Shown here: piece after piece, positions 14,182 through 22,417 of the stretch | Position numbering within the stretch: the stretch's first letter is position 1 | Layout of the letters: each line of letters begins with the position of its first letter | NCBI RefSeq assembly: GCF_014174375.1 | Contig: NZ_JABEQE010000010.1 | Coordinates: forward strand, 1-64,000 | Origin: Gluconacetobacter asukensis | Lineage (GTDB): Bacteria > Pseudomonadota > Alphaproteobacteria > Acetobacterales > Acetobacteraceae | Reading direction: 5' to 3' | DNA: 64,000 nt | Translations under genes and position numbers: made by a program | The notes under the pieces: generated by a model | The model's input: only the letters and a program-made list of their open reading frames with translations | Told to the model about the DNA's origin: nothing | The model's database searches: none

Positions 14182-14408
14182 CCGCCCTCATAACCGGACG
14201 TCCGATTACGGATGCACAATCAATCGTCTGCGCCGCTGTGGAGATGGCCGGCGGCCAGAGGATTCTGGCGCGACGCCTCGGCATTTCCCAGTCCGACATC
14301 TCTCAGGCAGTCAACGACAAGTTGCCGGATGCCCGCAATCGCGTCCTGAACGCGCTTGGATACATGGTCGTCGAGGTTATCAGGCCTGTGCGGGGGCAGA
14401 ACGCATGA
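14178..14408 (+). CDS. Cro/XRE-like small DNA-binding protein
   Basis: A 76-residue protein with a clear helix-turn-helix: AGGQRILARRLGISQSDISQ followed by AVNDKLPDARNRVLNALGY. It may be a second Cro-type regulator in the rightward arm. ATGA overlap both sides. Confidence 0.65.
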   Translation: MTALITGRPITDAQSIVCAAVEMAGGQRILARRLGISQSDISQAVNDKLPDARNRVLNALGYMVVEVIRPVRGQNA

Positions 14409-14599
14409 GACGCTGGACCCGCATCACAGCGACCGACCGGGCTGGCGAGACCTACTCGGGCACCTACAACGTCCTGAGCCCGCGAGACGCGCGCGATCGT
14501 CTGGCGCTGGACCATGCACACCAGATCCGCGGACGGCTGACGGCCGTGCGCTGCGAGGAACTGGCGCCCGGCGACAGGGAGTGTCCGGCCCATGCGTGA
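14405..14599 (+). CDS. Hypothetical early protein
   Basis: A 64-residue protein, RRWTRITATDRAGETYSGTY at the start, then an Arg-rich helix. No family. Coupled to the previous gene by ATGA and overlaps rusA by 8 nt. Confidence 0.5.
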   Translation: MRRWTRITATDRAGETYSGTYNVLSPRDARDRLALDHAHQIRGRLTAVRCEELAPGDRECPAHA

Positions 14600-14996
14600 G
14601 ATCACATTCACCCTGGCCCGGCCGACGCCGGTGCTCAACGTGCTGATGCGGCAAAACCGGTGGGACCGGGCGCGGAACAAGCGGGCGCTCGGACGGGAGA
14701 TCGCCGCGGCATTGGGCGGCCGTCTGCCGGCTCAGCCGTTCGAGAGGGCACGCGTCACGGTCACGCGGTTCTCTGTCGGCGTTCCGGATACGGACAATGC
14801 CGTTGGGGGACTCAAGGATACCCTCGACGTGCTGACGACGCCCTGGGTTACGCCCAAGGGGCAGCGACGGAACAAATTCGGGATCGGACTAATCCGAGAT
14901 GATGACCCGTCGCGGTGTGAGGTTGTCGTTCAGTGTGTGAAGTGCCGGGCGGCTGAGCAGCGCACGGAAGTGGTGATCGAGGAGATCGCATCATGA
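14592..14996 (+). CDS. rusA: RusA-like Holliday junction resolvase
   Basis: A 134-residue protein. The RusA signature is present: ARPTPVLNVLMR at the front, then the metal-binding D66-x-D68-N69 (VPDTDNAVGGLKDTLD) with K75 and D79. A late IRDDDPSRCEV, where the final acidic cluster of the family sits, completes it. It should cut four-way junctions made during RecT-driven recombination or replication and help to prepare DNA for packaging. Length agrees with the family (about 120 residues). Confidence 0.82.
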   Translation: MREITFTLARPTPVLNVLMRQNRWDRARNKRALGREIAAALGGRLPAQPFERARVTVTRFSVGVPDTDNAVGGLKDTLDVLTTPWVTPKGQRRNKFGIGLIRDDDPSRCEVVVQCVKCRAAEQRTEVVIEEIAS

Positions 14997-15157
14997 CCGA
15001 CCTCCCCGAACCCATGACGCCGGAAGATTGCGACGTGGAAGGAATCCCCATGCCGGTCGAGTTGATCCGTGCGCTTTGTGCGGAAGCTGGGATCGACCCT
15101 GATTGGGCGATCCAGTTCTGCATCGAAAACGGCATGCCTATTGGGGGGCTCAACTGA
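14993..15157 (+). CDS. Tiny hypothetical protein between rusA and replication gene
   Basis: A 54-residue acidic protein: MPVELIRALCAEAGIDPDW and AIQFCIENGMPIGGLN. ATG overlaps the rusA stop (ATGA), and its own TGA shares a base with the ATG of the replication gene (TGATG). Both junctions support it. Function unknown. Confidence 0.6.
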   Translation: MTDLPEPMTPEDCDVEGIPMPVELIRALCAEAGIDPDWAIQFCIENGMPIGGLN

Positions 15158-16023
15158 TGGCGCGCATCCGCACAATCCACCCGGGCCTCTACACGGACGA
15201 GGCGTTCGCAACCCTATCGATGGCTGCGCGCGTTCTGATTATCGGTATCTGGAGCCATGCGGACGACGGGGGCGGCTTCGAATGGAAGCCACTCACGCTC
15301 AAGATGCGCGTGTTCCCAGCCGACATGCTCGACGTTACTCCACTCCTGGAGGAACTGGTGCAGAACGACATCGTGATGAAATACGATGTGGACGGAAAGA
15401 CCTATGGAGCAGTTCGGAACTTCGGGAAGTGGCAGCGTCCGAAAAAGCCATCCCGGTTCGTCCCCATGCCGGAACACGTTCGGAATTACGCACGCACAAA
15501 CGAGGATGAAAAGGGTGACGGTTCGGAACCTGAGGACAAATCAGGTCCAGTGAACGATCCAAAATCGGAAACCAGTTCTGAACCAGTTCCGAACCAGTCC
15601 GGAATTTCGCAAACAGAAGGTAGGAAGGTAGGAAGGAAGGAAGGTAATAACTCTCTCCCTTCGGTCGAGAGTTCGCGCATGCCCGTCACCGAGACGCCGG
15701 GTCCAGCGCGCGACTTCGAGGAGTTCTGGGCGGCCTACCCCCGCAAGGTCGGGAAGGACGGCGCCCGGAAGGCGTTCGACAAAGCCCGGAAGCGGGCTGG
15801 TCAGGCGGAAATCATGGTGGGCCTGTCGCGGCATATCGCCGTCTGGCCCGGAGCCAACGACGAGCGCGCCCAGTTCATCCCGCACCCGGCGACCTGGCTG
15901 AACCGCGGCGACTGGCAGGGCGATGCCGCATCGTCAGCCGCTGCCGGCCGCCCATCGTCCGGATCCCCGCAATCCGACCGCCTCGCGATCTGGGACCGCG
16001 TCCCTGACCATCCGGGAGTTTGA
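15157..16023 (+). CDS. Phage replication initiator protein
   Basis: A 288-residue protein. The N-terminal 110 residues (ARIRTIHPGLYTDEAF, LSMAARVLIIGIWSHADDGG) match the phage O/DnaA-like replication proteins with a winged helix. Pro/Ser-rich linkers follow at about 115-190. The C-terminal EFWAAYPRKVGKDGARKAFD and FIPHPATWLNRGDW are the replisome-binding domain common in phage initiators. The start shares TGATG with the preceding stop. A phage origin is likely in or beside this gene but no iterons were recognised. Confidence 0.82.
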   Translation: MARIRTIHPGLYTDEAFATLSMAARVLIIGIWSHADDGGGFEWKPLTLKMRVFPADMLDVTPLLEELVQNDIVMKYDVDGKTYGAVRNFGKWQRPKKPSRFVPMPEHVRNYARTNEDEKGDGSEPEDKSGPVNDPKSETSSEPVPNQSGISQTEGRKVGRKEGNNSLPSVESSRMPVTETPGPARDFEEFWAAYPRKVGKDGARKAFDKARKRAGQAEIMVGLSRHIAVWPGANDERAQFIPHPATWLNRGDWQGDAASSAAAGRPSSGSPQSDRLAIWDRVPDHPGV

Positions 16024-16026
16024 CCG

Positions 16027-16824
16027 ATGCAGCAGATTTCCAACATTCACATCCCGGTCGGGCCCGAGTGGAAGCCGGCGAGCGGCCAGCTTTCGGCGCT
16101 GGTCTCTGGGCGCCGAGAGGGAATGGCCATCCTTCCGCGCGACCTGCCGCCTGCTGTCGTGTCGGAGGCCAAAGCCCAAGCCGCCCTCGCGAAAGAGGCG
16201 CTGCGCCCCGCGTCGCCCGGCGTCATCATGGCGTGGCTGAAAAAGCTGGCGCCGATGGTCGCCAATGCGCCTGCCGATGCCGGGGCAGTAACCGCTTCGG
16301 CCGAGGCGATCATCGAGATCTGCGGCGATCTGCCGGCTGGCGTCTGGTCTCCAGCGGCGCGGAAGTCGTGGATCACGCAGGGCCGGGACGCAGCCGGGCG
16401 ATTGCCGGGCACGTTCTGGCCGAGGCCGTCAGAGCTTTACGCGACCCTGCGTCCGATAGCGGACCGGATCGCCTCCGAGCTTGATGGGTGCCGGGCCCTA
16501 ATCGCGATCGCCGAGAATGCCCCAGAGCCAGCGCGCACCGTGCCGACGCACCAGGAGCGCGAGGCTGTCGCGGCCGCCATGGCCGAGGTGCGCGCCCAGC
16601 AGGCCGCCCGCGACGCAGAAGAGCAGAAGCTGCGCGAGTTCGGGCTCTACATGCCGGGCAACGACGTGTCGCTGCGCGGGCCGGCGCTGATCGCGGCGCT
16701 GAAGGCCGACCTGCCGAAGATGTCAGCCGAGATGCGCGAGGTGACGGAACTGCGGATTGCATCGCTCCAGAAGGCGCATGACTTCGCGGAACAGATCGGA
16801 GCCGGCGCGGGAGACAGCGCATGA
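16027..16824 (+). CDS. Putative helicase-loader-like protein
   Basis: A 265-residue helical protein. WLKKLAPMVANAPADAG and GDLPAGVWSPAARKSWITQG, then GRLPGTFWPRPSELYATLRP resemble phage replication-partner proteins that follow the initiator gene. A charged coiled segment is present at about residues 175-210. There is no Walker A motif, so it is not a DnaC-type ATPase. Its role is inferred from position directly after the initiator gene. Confidence 0.5.
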   Translation: MQQISNIHIPVGPEWKPASGQLSALVSGRREGMAILPRDLPPAVVSEAKAQAALAKEALRPASPGVIMAWLKKLAPMVANAPADAGAVTASAEAIIEICGDLPAGVWSPAARKSWITQGRDAAGRLPGTFWPRPSELYATLRPIADRIASELDGCRALIAIAENAPEPARTVPTHQEREAVAAAMAEVRAQQAARDAEEQKLREFGLYMPGNDVSLRGPALIAALKADLPKMSAEMREVTELRIASLQKAHDFAEQIGAGAGDSA

Positions 16825-17084
16825 CCGACGAACCGAACGCTCCTGCCGACCCGCTGGCCGCCAAGCACGCGGCGCTCCTCGCGACACCGTGGCGCGACCG
16901 GGTGGATGCGTCGAACTTCATCGCTGGCCCAGCGTCGTGGAGCAACGTGGACGGAAACGGGGGTTATTTGAGCGATGAGGGCGGTGTGGGCGCTTTCTGC
17001 TCCGATGATGCATCGGATGGTCAGAGGGCACTCAGTGGCGATCCTGAGCGGTTCCACGAAGCCGCGTGGGCGGAGGAGGTTTGA
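16821..17084 (+). CDS. Hypothetical protein upstream of terminase
   Basis: An 87-residue protein, acidic, with LLATPWRDRVDASNFIAG. It overlaps the stop of the previous gene (ATGA) and its end contains the GGAGGAGG that serves the terminase start. No domain seen. Confidence 0.5.
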   Translation: MTDEPNAPADPLAAKHAALLATPWRDRVDASNFIAGPASWSNVDGNGGYLSDEGGVGAFCSDDASDGQRALSGDPERFHEAAWAEEV

Positions 17085-17085
17085 A

Positions 17086-17589
17086 TTGGCTTCACTGACC
17101 GGAAAGCAGGCAAGATTCGTCGACGAATATCTTGTAGATCTGAACGCCACCCGAGCAGCAATCCGGGCAGGATACAGTGAGAAAACCGCACAGGAGCAGT
17201 CATCGCGCCTGTTATCGAATGTTATGGTTCAGGATGCCCTATCAAAGGCGCAGAAGGCCCGATCTGCCCGAACGCAGATCACACAGGACCGAGTGGTTCA
17301 GGAGATTGCGCGCCTTGGCCTGAGCGATATTCGTAAATTGTTCGATGATGCAGGGCGTTTGCTACAGCCGCATGAATGGGACGACGATACAGCAGCAGCC
17401 GTGGCTTCAATTGAGGTCGACCAGCGCAAGGATCCCGGCCCGGACGGCGATCGCTACACGGTCACCAAGATCAAGGCGTGGGATAAGAACAGCGCGCTTG
17501 AGAAGCTCATGAAGCATCTGGGGCTTTATGAGCGGGATAACGAGCAAAAGCAGATCATAGTTAACATCCGGGATGACCTTGATGATTGA
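17086..17589 (+). CDS. terS: Terminase small subunit
   Basis: A 167-residue protein starting at TTG (17086), 6 nt after GGAGGAGG; the longer frame to 16975 lacks such a site. SLTGKQARFVDEYLVDLNAT and AAIRAGYSEKTAQEQSSRLL are the DNA-recognition helices of the terminase_2 family. A C-terminal oligomerisation region follows, with an Asp-rich end (IRDDLDD) that overlaps terL. It should bind the pac site and regulate the large subunit. Confidence 0.92.
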   Translation: MASLTGKQARFVDEYLVDLNATRAAIRAGYSEKTAQEQSSRLLSNVMVQDALSKAQKARSARTQITQDRVVQEIARLGLSDIRKLFDDAGRLLQPHEWDDDTAAAVASIEVDQRKDPGPDGDRYTVTKIKAWDKNSALEKLMKHLGLYERDNEQKQIIVNIRDDLDD

Positions 17590-18931
17590 GGTCGACCTTC
17601 CGGCCAACGGATGGAAAGCTCGTCCGTACCAGCGTCCGCTATGGCGCTATCTTCGAAGAGGCGGCAAGCGCGCCTATGAAGTCGCCCATCGGCGTTGGGG
17701 AAAAGATGACGTTGCCCTGAACTGGGCAGCCATCAGCGCGATGAAGGACATTGGCAACTACTGGCACATGCTTCCCGAGGCCAGCCAGGCGCGCAAAGCG
17801 ATATGGGACGCGGTTAACCCGCACACCGGGCGCCGGCGCATCGATGAGGCTTTCCCGCCCGAGATCCGAGCTACGACCAAAGACAACGAGATGTTCATCC
17901 GGTTTGTGAACGGCTCGACATGGCAGGTCGTTGGGTCAGACAACTTCAACAGCCTTGTGGGATCGACACCACGCGGCGTTGTGTTCTCGGAATGGGCGCT
18001 GTCGAACCCGAGCGCCTGGGCGTTCCTCTCGCCGATCCTGCTGGAGAATGGAGGATGGGCGATCTTCATCACCACGCCGCGTGGGAGGAACCACGCGAAG
18101 ACATTCTTCGATGCGATGCGGCATGAGCCCGGGTGGTTCTGCGAGGTGTCGAGCGTCGAGAAGACGGGCCGGTTCACGCCGGAGCAGCTTGCGGCAGAAC
18201 GGAGACAGCTTGTGGCCCAGTACGGCGAGGACGACGGCGCGGCGAAATACGAGCAGGAATACGACTGCTCCTTCGATGCGGCGATTCAGGGCAGCTATTA
18301 CGGCAAGATCATGAAGCGACTGGACGAGCAGGGGCGCATTGGCGATGTGCCATATGACCCGTCGTTGCCGTGCATCACCGCCTGGGATCTCGGCTATGGC
18401 GACAGCACCGTGATCTGGATCACCCAGCAGCAGGGACCCGAGGTGCGCGTGATCGATTGCATCGCCGGATCAGGAATGGGCCTAGACTGGTATGCGAAGC
18501 AGCTTTCGGAACGGCCATACATTTACCGGCAGCATATCGGTCCGCACGATGCTGATAACGGAGAATTGGGAACTGGGAAGCGCCGGGTGGACATTCTCCG
18601 CAGCCTTGGGGTGAAGCCTCTCCGCATTCTGCCGCGCGCCGGTGTCGATGACGGAATTGCCGCCGCGCGCTTGCTCCTACCGCGTTGCCGGTTCGATCGG
18701 CAGAAGTGCCAGCGTGGCATCGATGCGCTGGAGCAGTACCGAAAGTCATGGGACGATGCGAACAAGGTATTCCGTGACAAGCCTCTTCACGACTGGTCTT
18801 CGGACTATGCCGACGCATTCCGGTATCTGGCCGTTGGGCTGCGCGATCGGGAAGCGCCCGTGAACCCAGCCCCCAAGCCGCCGGCGCGCCGGCCGTTCCC
18901 TGGTGGCGCTGCCGGCTGGATGGGCTCATAG
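17573..18931 (+). CDS. terL: Terminase large subunit
   Basis: A 452-residue motor-nuclease. The ATPase part has a deviant Walker A, HRRWGKDDVAL, with K44 present but Asp where Ser/Thr is usual, and Walker B VVFSE with E140. The nuclease part has D272 (TAWDLGYGDST) and D411/D414 (SDYADAF). It packages DNA into the prohead through the portal. The start at 17573 or the ATG at 17582 are both possible. The overlap of 17 nt with terS suggests coupling. Confidence 0.95.
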   Translation: MTLMIEVDLPANGWKARPYQRPLWRYLRRGGKRAYEVAHRRWGKDDVALNWAAISAMKDIGNYWHMLPEASQARKAIWDAVNPHTGRRRIDEAFPPEIRATTKDNEMFIRFVNGSTWQVVGSDNFNSLVGSTPRGVVFSEWALSNPSAWAFLSPILLENGGWAIFITTPRGRNHAKTFFDAMRHEPGWFCEVSSVEKTGRFTPEQLAAERRQLVAQYGEDDGAAKYEQEYDCSFDAAIQGSYYGKIMKRLDEQGRIGDVPYDPSLPCITAWDLGYGDSTVIWITQQQGPEVRVIDCIAGSGMGLDWYAKQLSERPYIYRQHIGPHDADNGELGTGKRRVDILRSLGVKPLRILPRAGVDDGIAAARLLLPRCRFDRQKCQRGIDALEQYRKSWDDANKVFRDKPLHDWSSDYADAFRYLAVGLRDREAPVNPAPKPPARRPFPGGAAGWMGS

Positions 18932-18950
18932 GAACATATTCCTATTTTGC

Positions 18951-18980
18951 TTGTACCGGCATATCTGGGCATGCTAAACT
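18951..18980 (+). promoter_or_regulatory. Candidate promoter before the portal gene
   Basis: TTGTAC at 18951-18956 and an extended -10 (TG-C-TAAACT, TAAACT at 18975-18980) with 18-nt spacing. It lies in the only sizeable gap (250 nt) of the virion block. The match is moderate. Confidence 0.35.
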
Positions 18981-18987
18981 GACTTCC

Positions 18988-19194
18988 ATGCGGAATAAAT
19001 CTTCATGGATCGAAGGGCGCAGGGCGATCAGCCTTGTGCGGCGCACTCTTTGGTTTCGACTTGCAAGGTTCTGTTTCAGGCGCATCAAGTTTTCTGCCCC
19101 TGATGGCACTTGCGTTTTCTCGCTCAGGATGCGGCACGGCCATGCGATGATCTATTGCGCGCGCTCTGACGAATTTGAGCGGTGGTCTCGTTGA
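18988..19194 (+). CDS. Possible small basic protein
   Basis: A 68-residue Arg-rich frame (MRNKSSWIEGRRAISLVRRT) filling the gap between terL and portal. No ribosome site precedes it and no family is recognised. It may not be translated, or may be leaderless if the candidate promoter just upstream is real. Confidence 0.3.
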   Translation: MRNKSSWIEGRRAISLVRRTLWFRLARFCFRRIKFSAPDGTCVFSLRMRHGHAMIYCARSDEFERWSR

Positions 19195-21416
19195 GCGCCA
19201 AAAAGCAGACCGATGCCGAGATCGTTGATGAAGTCGTGGAGCGCCACCGGCATTGCCGTGACGTCGAAGCGACGGCGCGCAGCAATTTCCGCGATGACCT
19301 GCGGTTCCTGTATGCCGATGCCTACAATCAAGACCAGTGGGACCCGGCCGCCATCATGGCCCGGCAGGGTGCAGGCGGGACTGGCGGCCGCCCTTGTCTG
19401 ACGGTCAACAAGACGCTCCAGCATGTGCTGCAGGTCACGAACTCAGCGCGCCAGCAGACCATGGGCGTCAAGATCGTAGCGACAGGCTTTGGCGCCACCC
19501 AGAAGGCGGCGGAAGTGCTGGAGGGCATCATCCGGCATATCGAGGCGCAATCCAATGCGGCACAGAACGCCTATGCCAACGCGATCATGGGCCAGGTGGG
19601 CGGAGGCATCGGGTATGTCCATATCACCACCGATTACGTGCGCGGCGTGGACAGCTTCGACCAAGACCTATTCGTCGAGACGGTGCCCGACCCGCTGTGC
19701 GTGATGCTGGACCCGGACGCGCAGGAGCCGGACAAGAGCGATGCGGGATGGGGCATGCTCATCACCGAGATGCCGCGCCGGGAGTTTGACCGACTCTATC
19801 CGCGCGACAAGGACGTAGATGGCGCCAGTCCGTTCGATGGCGCCATGTCGCATGACGACCAGCAGGACTGGGACGGCAAGGAACGTGTCCGCGTCGCGCG
19901 CTATTACCGCCGGTCGGAGATCGATGACACGCTGTGGGCCACGCCGGCCGGTCCGGTGCGCGAGAGTGCGTTGGACGAGGATGGGGTGTCGCTCCTGCGC
20001 GAAGGCGGCGCCCAGTCGCGTCCGATCTCCGACCATACCGTCGAATGGTTCCTCATCGGCGGATCGCGCGTCATCGACAGCGGCGAGACGGTGTTCAAGC
20101 ACGTCCCTCTCGTGCCGTGGATCGGTATCGAGACCCATGTGGACGGCAAGCTTGATCGGAAGGGTCTCACCCGCCTGCTGATCGATCCTCAGCGGATGTT
20201 CAACTATTCCGCGTCGAAATTCATCGAGGGCCTAGCTGCACAGACGATCGGGTCGTGGACCGCGCCGGACAGCCGGGTGAAGGGACGCGAGGCCGAATGG
20301 GCGATGGCGAACATCTCGCCTCCGGGCGTCCTGATCTACAACAGCGAGGACCCGGACAGCGGACAGCCGATTACCGATCAACCGCCTGAGCAGGTGCCTC
20401 CGCCGCAGTTCTCGCCCGGCTATCTCCAGGCCATGCAGTCGTCTGACCAGCAGATGCAGATGGCCAGCGGCCAGTATCAGGCCGAGATGGGCGCGCCCAG
20501 CAACGAGAAGTCGGGGCGCGCGATCGGGGAGCGCCAGCGCCAGAGCGACACGGCGAATTACCACTTCACGGACAACCAGGGCATGGCGCTCCGGCTGATC
20601 GGCAAGATCCTGTTGGATGCGATCCCCCGCGTGTATGACGTGACGCGCGCAGTGCAGGTGATGGGCATTGACGGCACGATGGCGCAGGCCATTGTCGATC
20701 CGTCGATTCAGCAGGCGCACCAGCAGGTCACGCCCGGCGGACCGGTTCCTCAGGCCCCTGCACCCGATCCGGAGGCAGTGGCGGACGTGAAGGGTGCGAT
20801 CCTCGCGATCAACCCGGCTATCGGCCGCTATGACGTGGTGGCGGACGTGGGTCCGTCCTGGGCAAGCCAGACGCAGGAGACGTTCAACGCGCTGATGCAG
20901 GTCGTGCAGGCCGATCCCGCGCTGATGCAGAAGTGCGGCGACCTTCTCTTCCGCGCCGCGCCATTCCCGCTGGCATCCGAGATCGCGGACCGTCTTAAAC
21001 CCGCGACGGATGATCCGCAGGCGATGGCGCTTCAGCAGCAGTTGCAGCAGGCGCAGGGGGTGATTGCGCAGCTTCAGCAACAGCTGAAGGACAAGGGCAC
21101 AGATCTGGCCATCAAGGCTCAGGGGCAGCAGCACCAGGGCACCGTGGATCTGATCAAGGCCGATACGGACAAATACAAGGCCGAGACTGATCGCATGGCT
21201 GCGATCGGATCGACAGACCCGGCCGCGCTCCGCGTTCTGGTCCATCAGCTGGTGGCCGAGGCGCTGAGTGGTGGTGGCAATCCGTCTCCGGAAGACGGTG
21301 CCATGCCGGCCATGCAGGACGGGCCGCAGGGTCCGCTCCCGCGCCTTCCCTCATCCAATCCCCCTGGTGGCGAGATCCACGCCCCAAACCCCGTAACCGG
21401 AGCTGTTGACGCATGA
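19182..21416 (+). CDS. Portal protein (P22 gp1-like)
   Basis: A 744-residue protein, the size of P22 gp1 (725). Early VERHRHCRDVEATARSNFRD, then the DAYNQDQWDPAAI block, NKTLQHVLQVTNSARQQTMG and later long helical regions with a glutamine-rich barrel (QQQLQQAQGVIAQLQQQLKD) at about 615-650. This is the P22-type portal layout. It forms the dodecameric ring for DNA entry and exit. GTG at 19182 or TTG at 19191 are candidate starts. Confidence 0.88.
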   Translation: MVSLSAKKQTDAEIVDEVVERHRHCRDVEATARSNFRDDLRFLYADAYNQDQWDPAAIMARQGAGGTGGRPCLTVNKTLQHVLQVTNSARQQTMGVKIVATGFGATQKAAEVLEGIIRHIEAQSNAAQNAYANAIMGQVGGGIGYVHITTDYVRGVDSFDQDLFVETVPDPLCVMLDPDAQEPDKSDAGWGMLITEMPRREFDRLYPRDKDVDGASPFDGAMSHDDQQDWDGKERVRVARYYRRSEIDDTLWATPAGPVRESALDEDGVSLLREGGAQSRPISDHTVEWFLIGGSRVIDSGETVFKHVPLVPWIGIETHVDGKLDRKGLTRLLIDPQRMFNYSASKFIEGLAAQTIGSWTAPDSRVKGREAEWAMANISPPGVLIYNSEDPDSGQPITDQPPEQVPPPQFSPGYLQAMQSSDQQMQMASGQYQAEMGAPSNEKSGRAIGERQRQSDTANYHFTDNQGMALRLIGKILLDAIPRVYDVTRAVQVMGIDGTMAQAIVDPSIQQAHQQVTPGGPVPQAPAPDPEAVADVKGAILAINPAIGRYDVVADVGPSWASQTQETFNALMQVVQADPALMQKCGDLLFRAAPFPLASEIADRLKPATDDPQAMALQQQLQQAQGVIAQLQQQLKDKGTDLAIKAQGQQHQGTVDLIKADTDKYKAETDRMAAIGSTDPAALRVLVHQLVAEALSGGGNPSPEDGAMPAMQDGPQGPLPRLPSSNPPGGEIHAPNPVTGAVDA

Positions 21417-22234
21417 GCGAGACCCTCGAACAGATCGACGCGGATGATACCTTCCTGACGACCGATCGCGGCCAGCAGGACGGCCAAAGCAGCAGCCAGG
21501 AACCCGGTGAAAACGAGGGGGCGGCCACTCAGGAAACGACGAAGCCCAAGCCGACGCCCAGCGACGAAACGCCGGCATGGCTGCGCAAGCGGATCGACCG
21601 CGCTGTGGCCCAGCAGCGCGATGCCGAGCGGGCAGCCCAGGCAATCCGCGACGAAAACGAGCAGCTTCGGCGCGCTCTGGCGCACGCGCGCGGCGAAGAA
21701 GATCAGCAGCCGGCCCCGAAGACGCCGGCGCAGATCGAAGCTGAGGTGCGCGTGCGGGTCGAAAACGAGTCCCGCGCCTCGTCCGAGATCGCGGCATTTC
21801 GTGCTACGGGCGACGCGCTGGCGAACGCGATCAACGGTGAGGCGGGAGCCGGGCAGGCGCAGGCGGCGACGCAGCGGCTCGTCGATGCTGTCGGACTCGA
21901 CTTCCAGAATGCGGATCACCGGCAGATCGTCAACGACATCTCGAAGCTGCCGAACAGCGCGCACGTCTATGTCGCACTTTCTCGGAATCCGGACGCGGCG
22001 TCGGAAATTTTCGGCGCGTCTGCGCGCGAGCAATATGCGCTGCTGCGGGACTTCGCGCGGGAACTGACACCAGCTTCTCCTGTTGCACAGCCTGTGCAGA
22101 AGCCGGCTCCCGTCTCGCAGGCGCCTCGACCAGCCGGCAAGACGCCCGCCGGTCAGCGCTCTTCGACTCGTACCGAGTACGATGACGATGTGAGCATGGA
22201 CGAATTCGTTGCCATGCGTAACAAGAAGCGATAA
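21413..22234 (+). CDS. Scaffolding protein (P22 gp8-like)
   Basis: A 273-residue hydrophilic protein rich in Glu, Gln, Ala and Pro. It has long helical stretches (ERAAQAIRDENEQLRRALAH) and a basic C-terminus (VSMDEFVAMRNKKR), the typical coat-binding end of scaffolds. Its position between portal and coat is as in P22. ATGA overlap with the portal stop. Confidence 0.8.
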   Translation: MSETLEQIDADDTFLTTDRGQQDGQSSSQEPGENEGAATQETTKPKPTPSDETPAWLRKRIDRAVAQQRDAERAAQAIRDENEQLRRALAHARGEEDQQPAPKTPAQIEAEVRVRVENESRASSEIAAFRATGDALANAINGEAGAGQAQAATQRLVDAVGLDFQNADHRQIVNDISKLPNSAHVYVALSRNPDAASEIFGASAREQYALLRDFARELTPASPVAQPVQKPAPVSQAPRPAGKTPAGQRSSTRTEYDDDVSMDEFVAMRNKKR

Positions 22235-22417
22235 TATAATACCGCTTCACGCTCTTGCGTGCGTCACGGAGACGTAAACCCGGCCAAGCTCGGCAGCAGC
22301 TATATGCTGCCCGCTCACGGAGAGCGAACCAGTTCCGGCCAGTTGCGGGTTCACAACCCGACACACGTGCACGGCACGGCCAGAGCGCCCAGTTCGGGCA
22401 TTCCGTGAGCTTTCCCG
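22235..22417 (+). promoter_or_regulatory. Structured leader of the major coat gene
   Basis: No gene. Three perfect hairpins follow one another: CACGC-TCTT-GCGTG (22248-22261), GGCAGCA-GCTATA-TGCTGCC (22292-22311) and CGGGTT-CAC-AACCCG (22346-22360). No U-tract follows any of them, so they are not standard terminators. They may stabilise the coat mRNA or control translation from the weakly preceded GTG at 22418. Confidence 0.5.
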
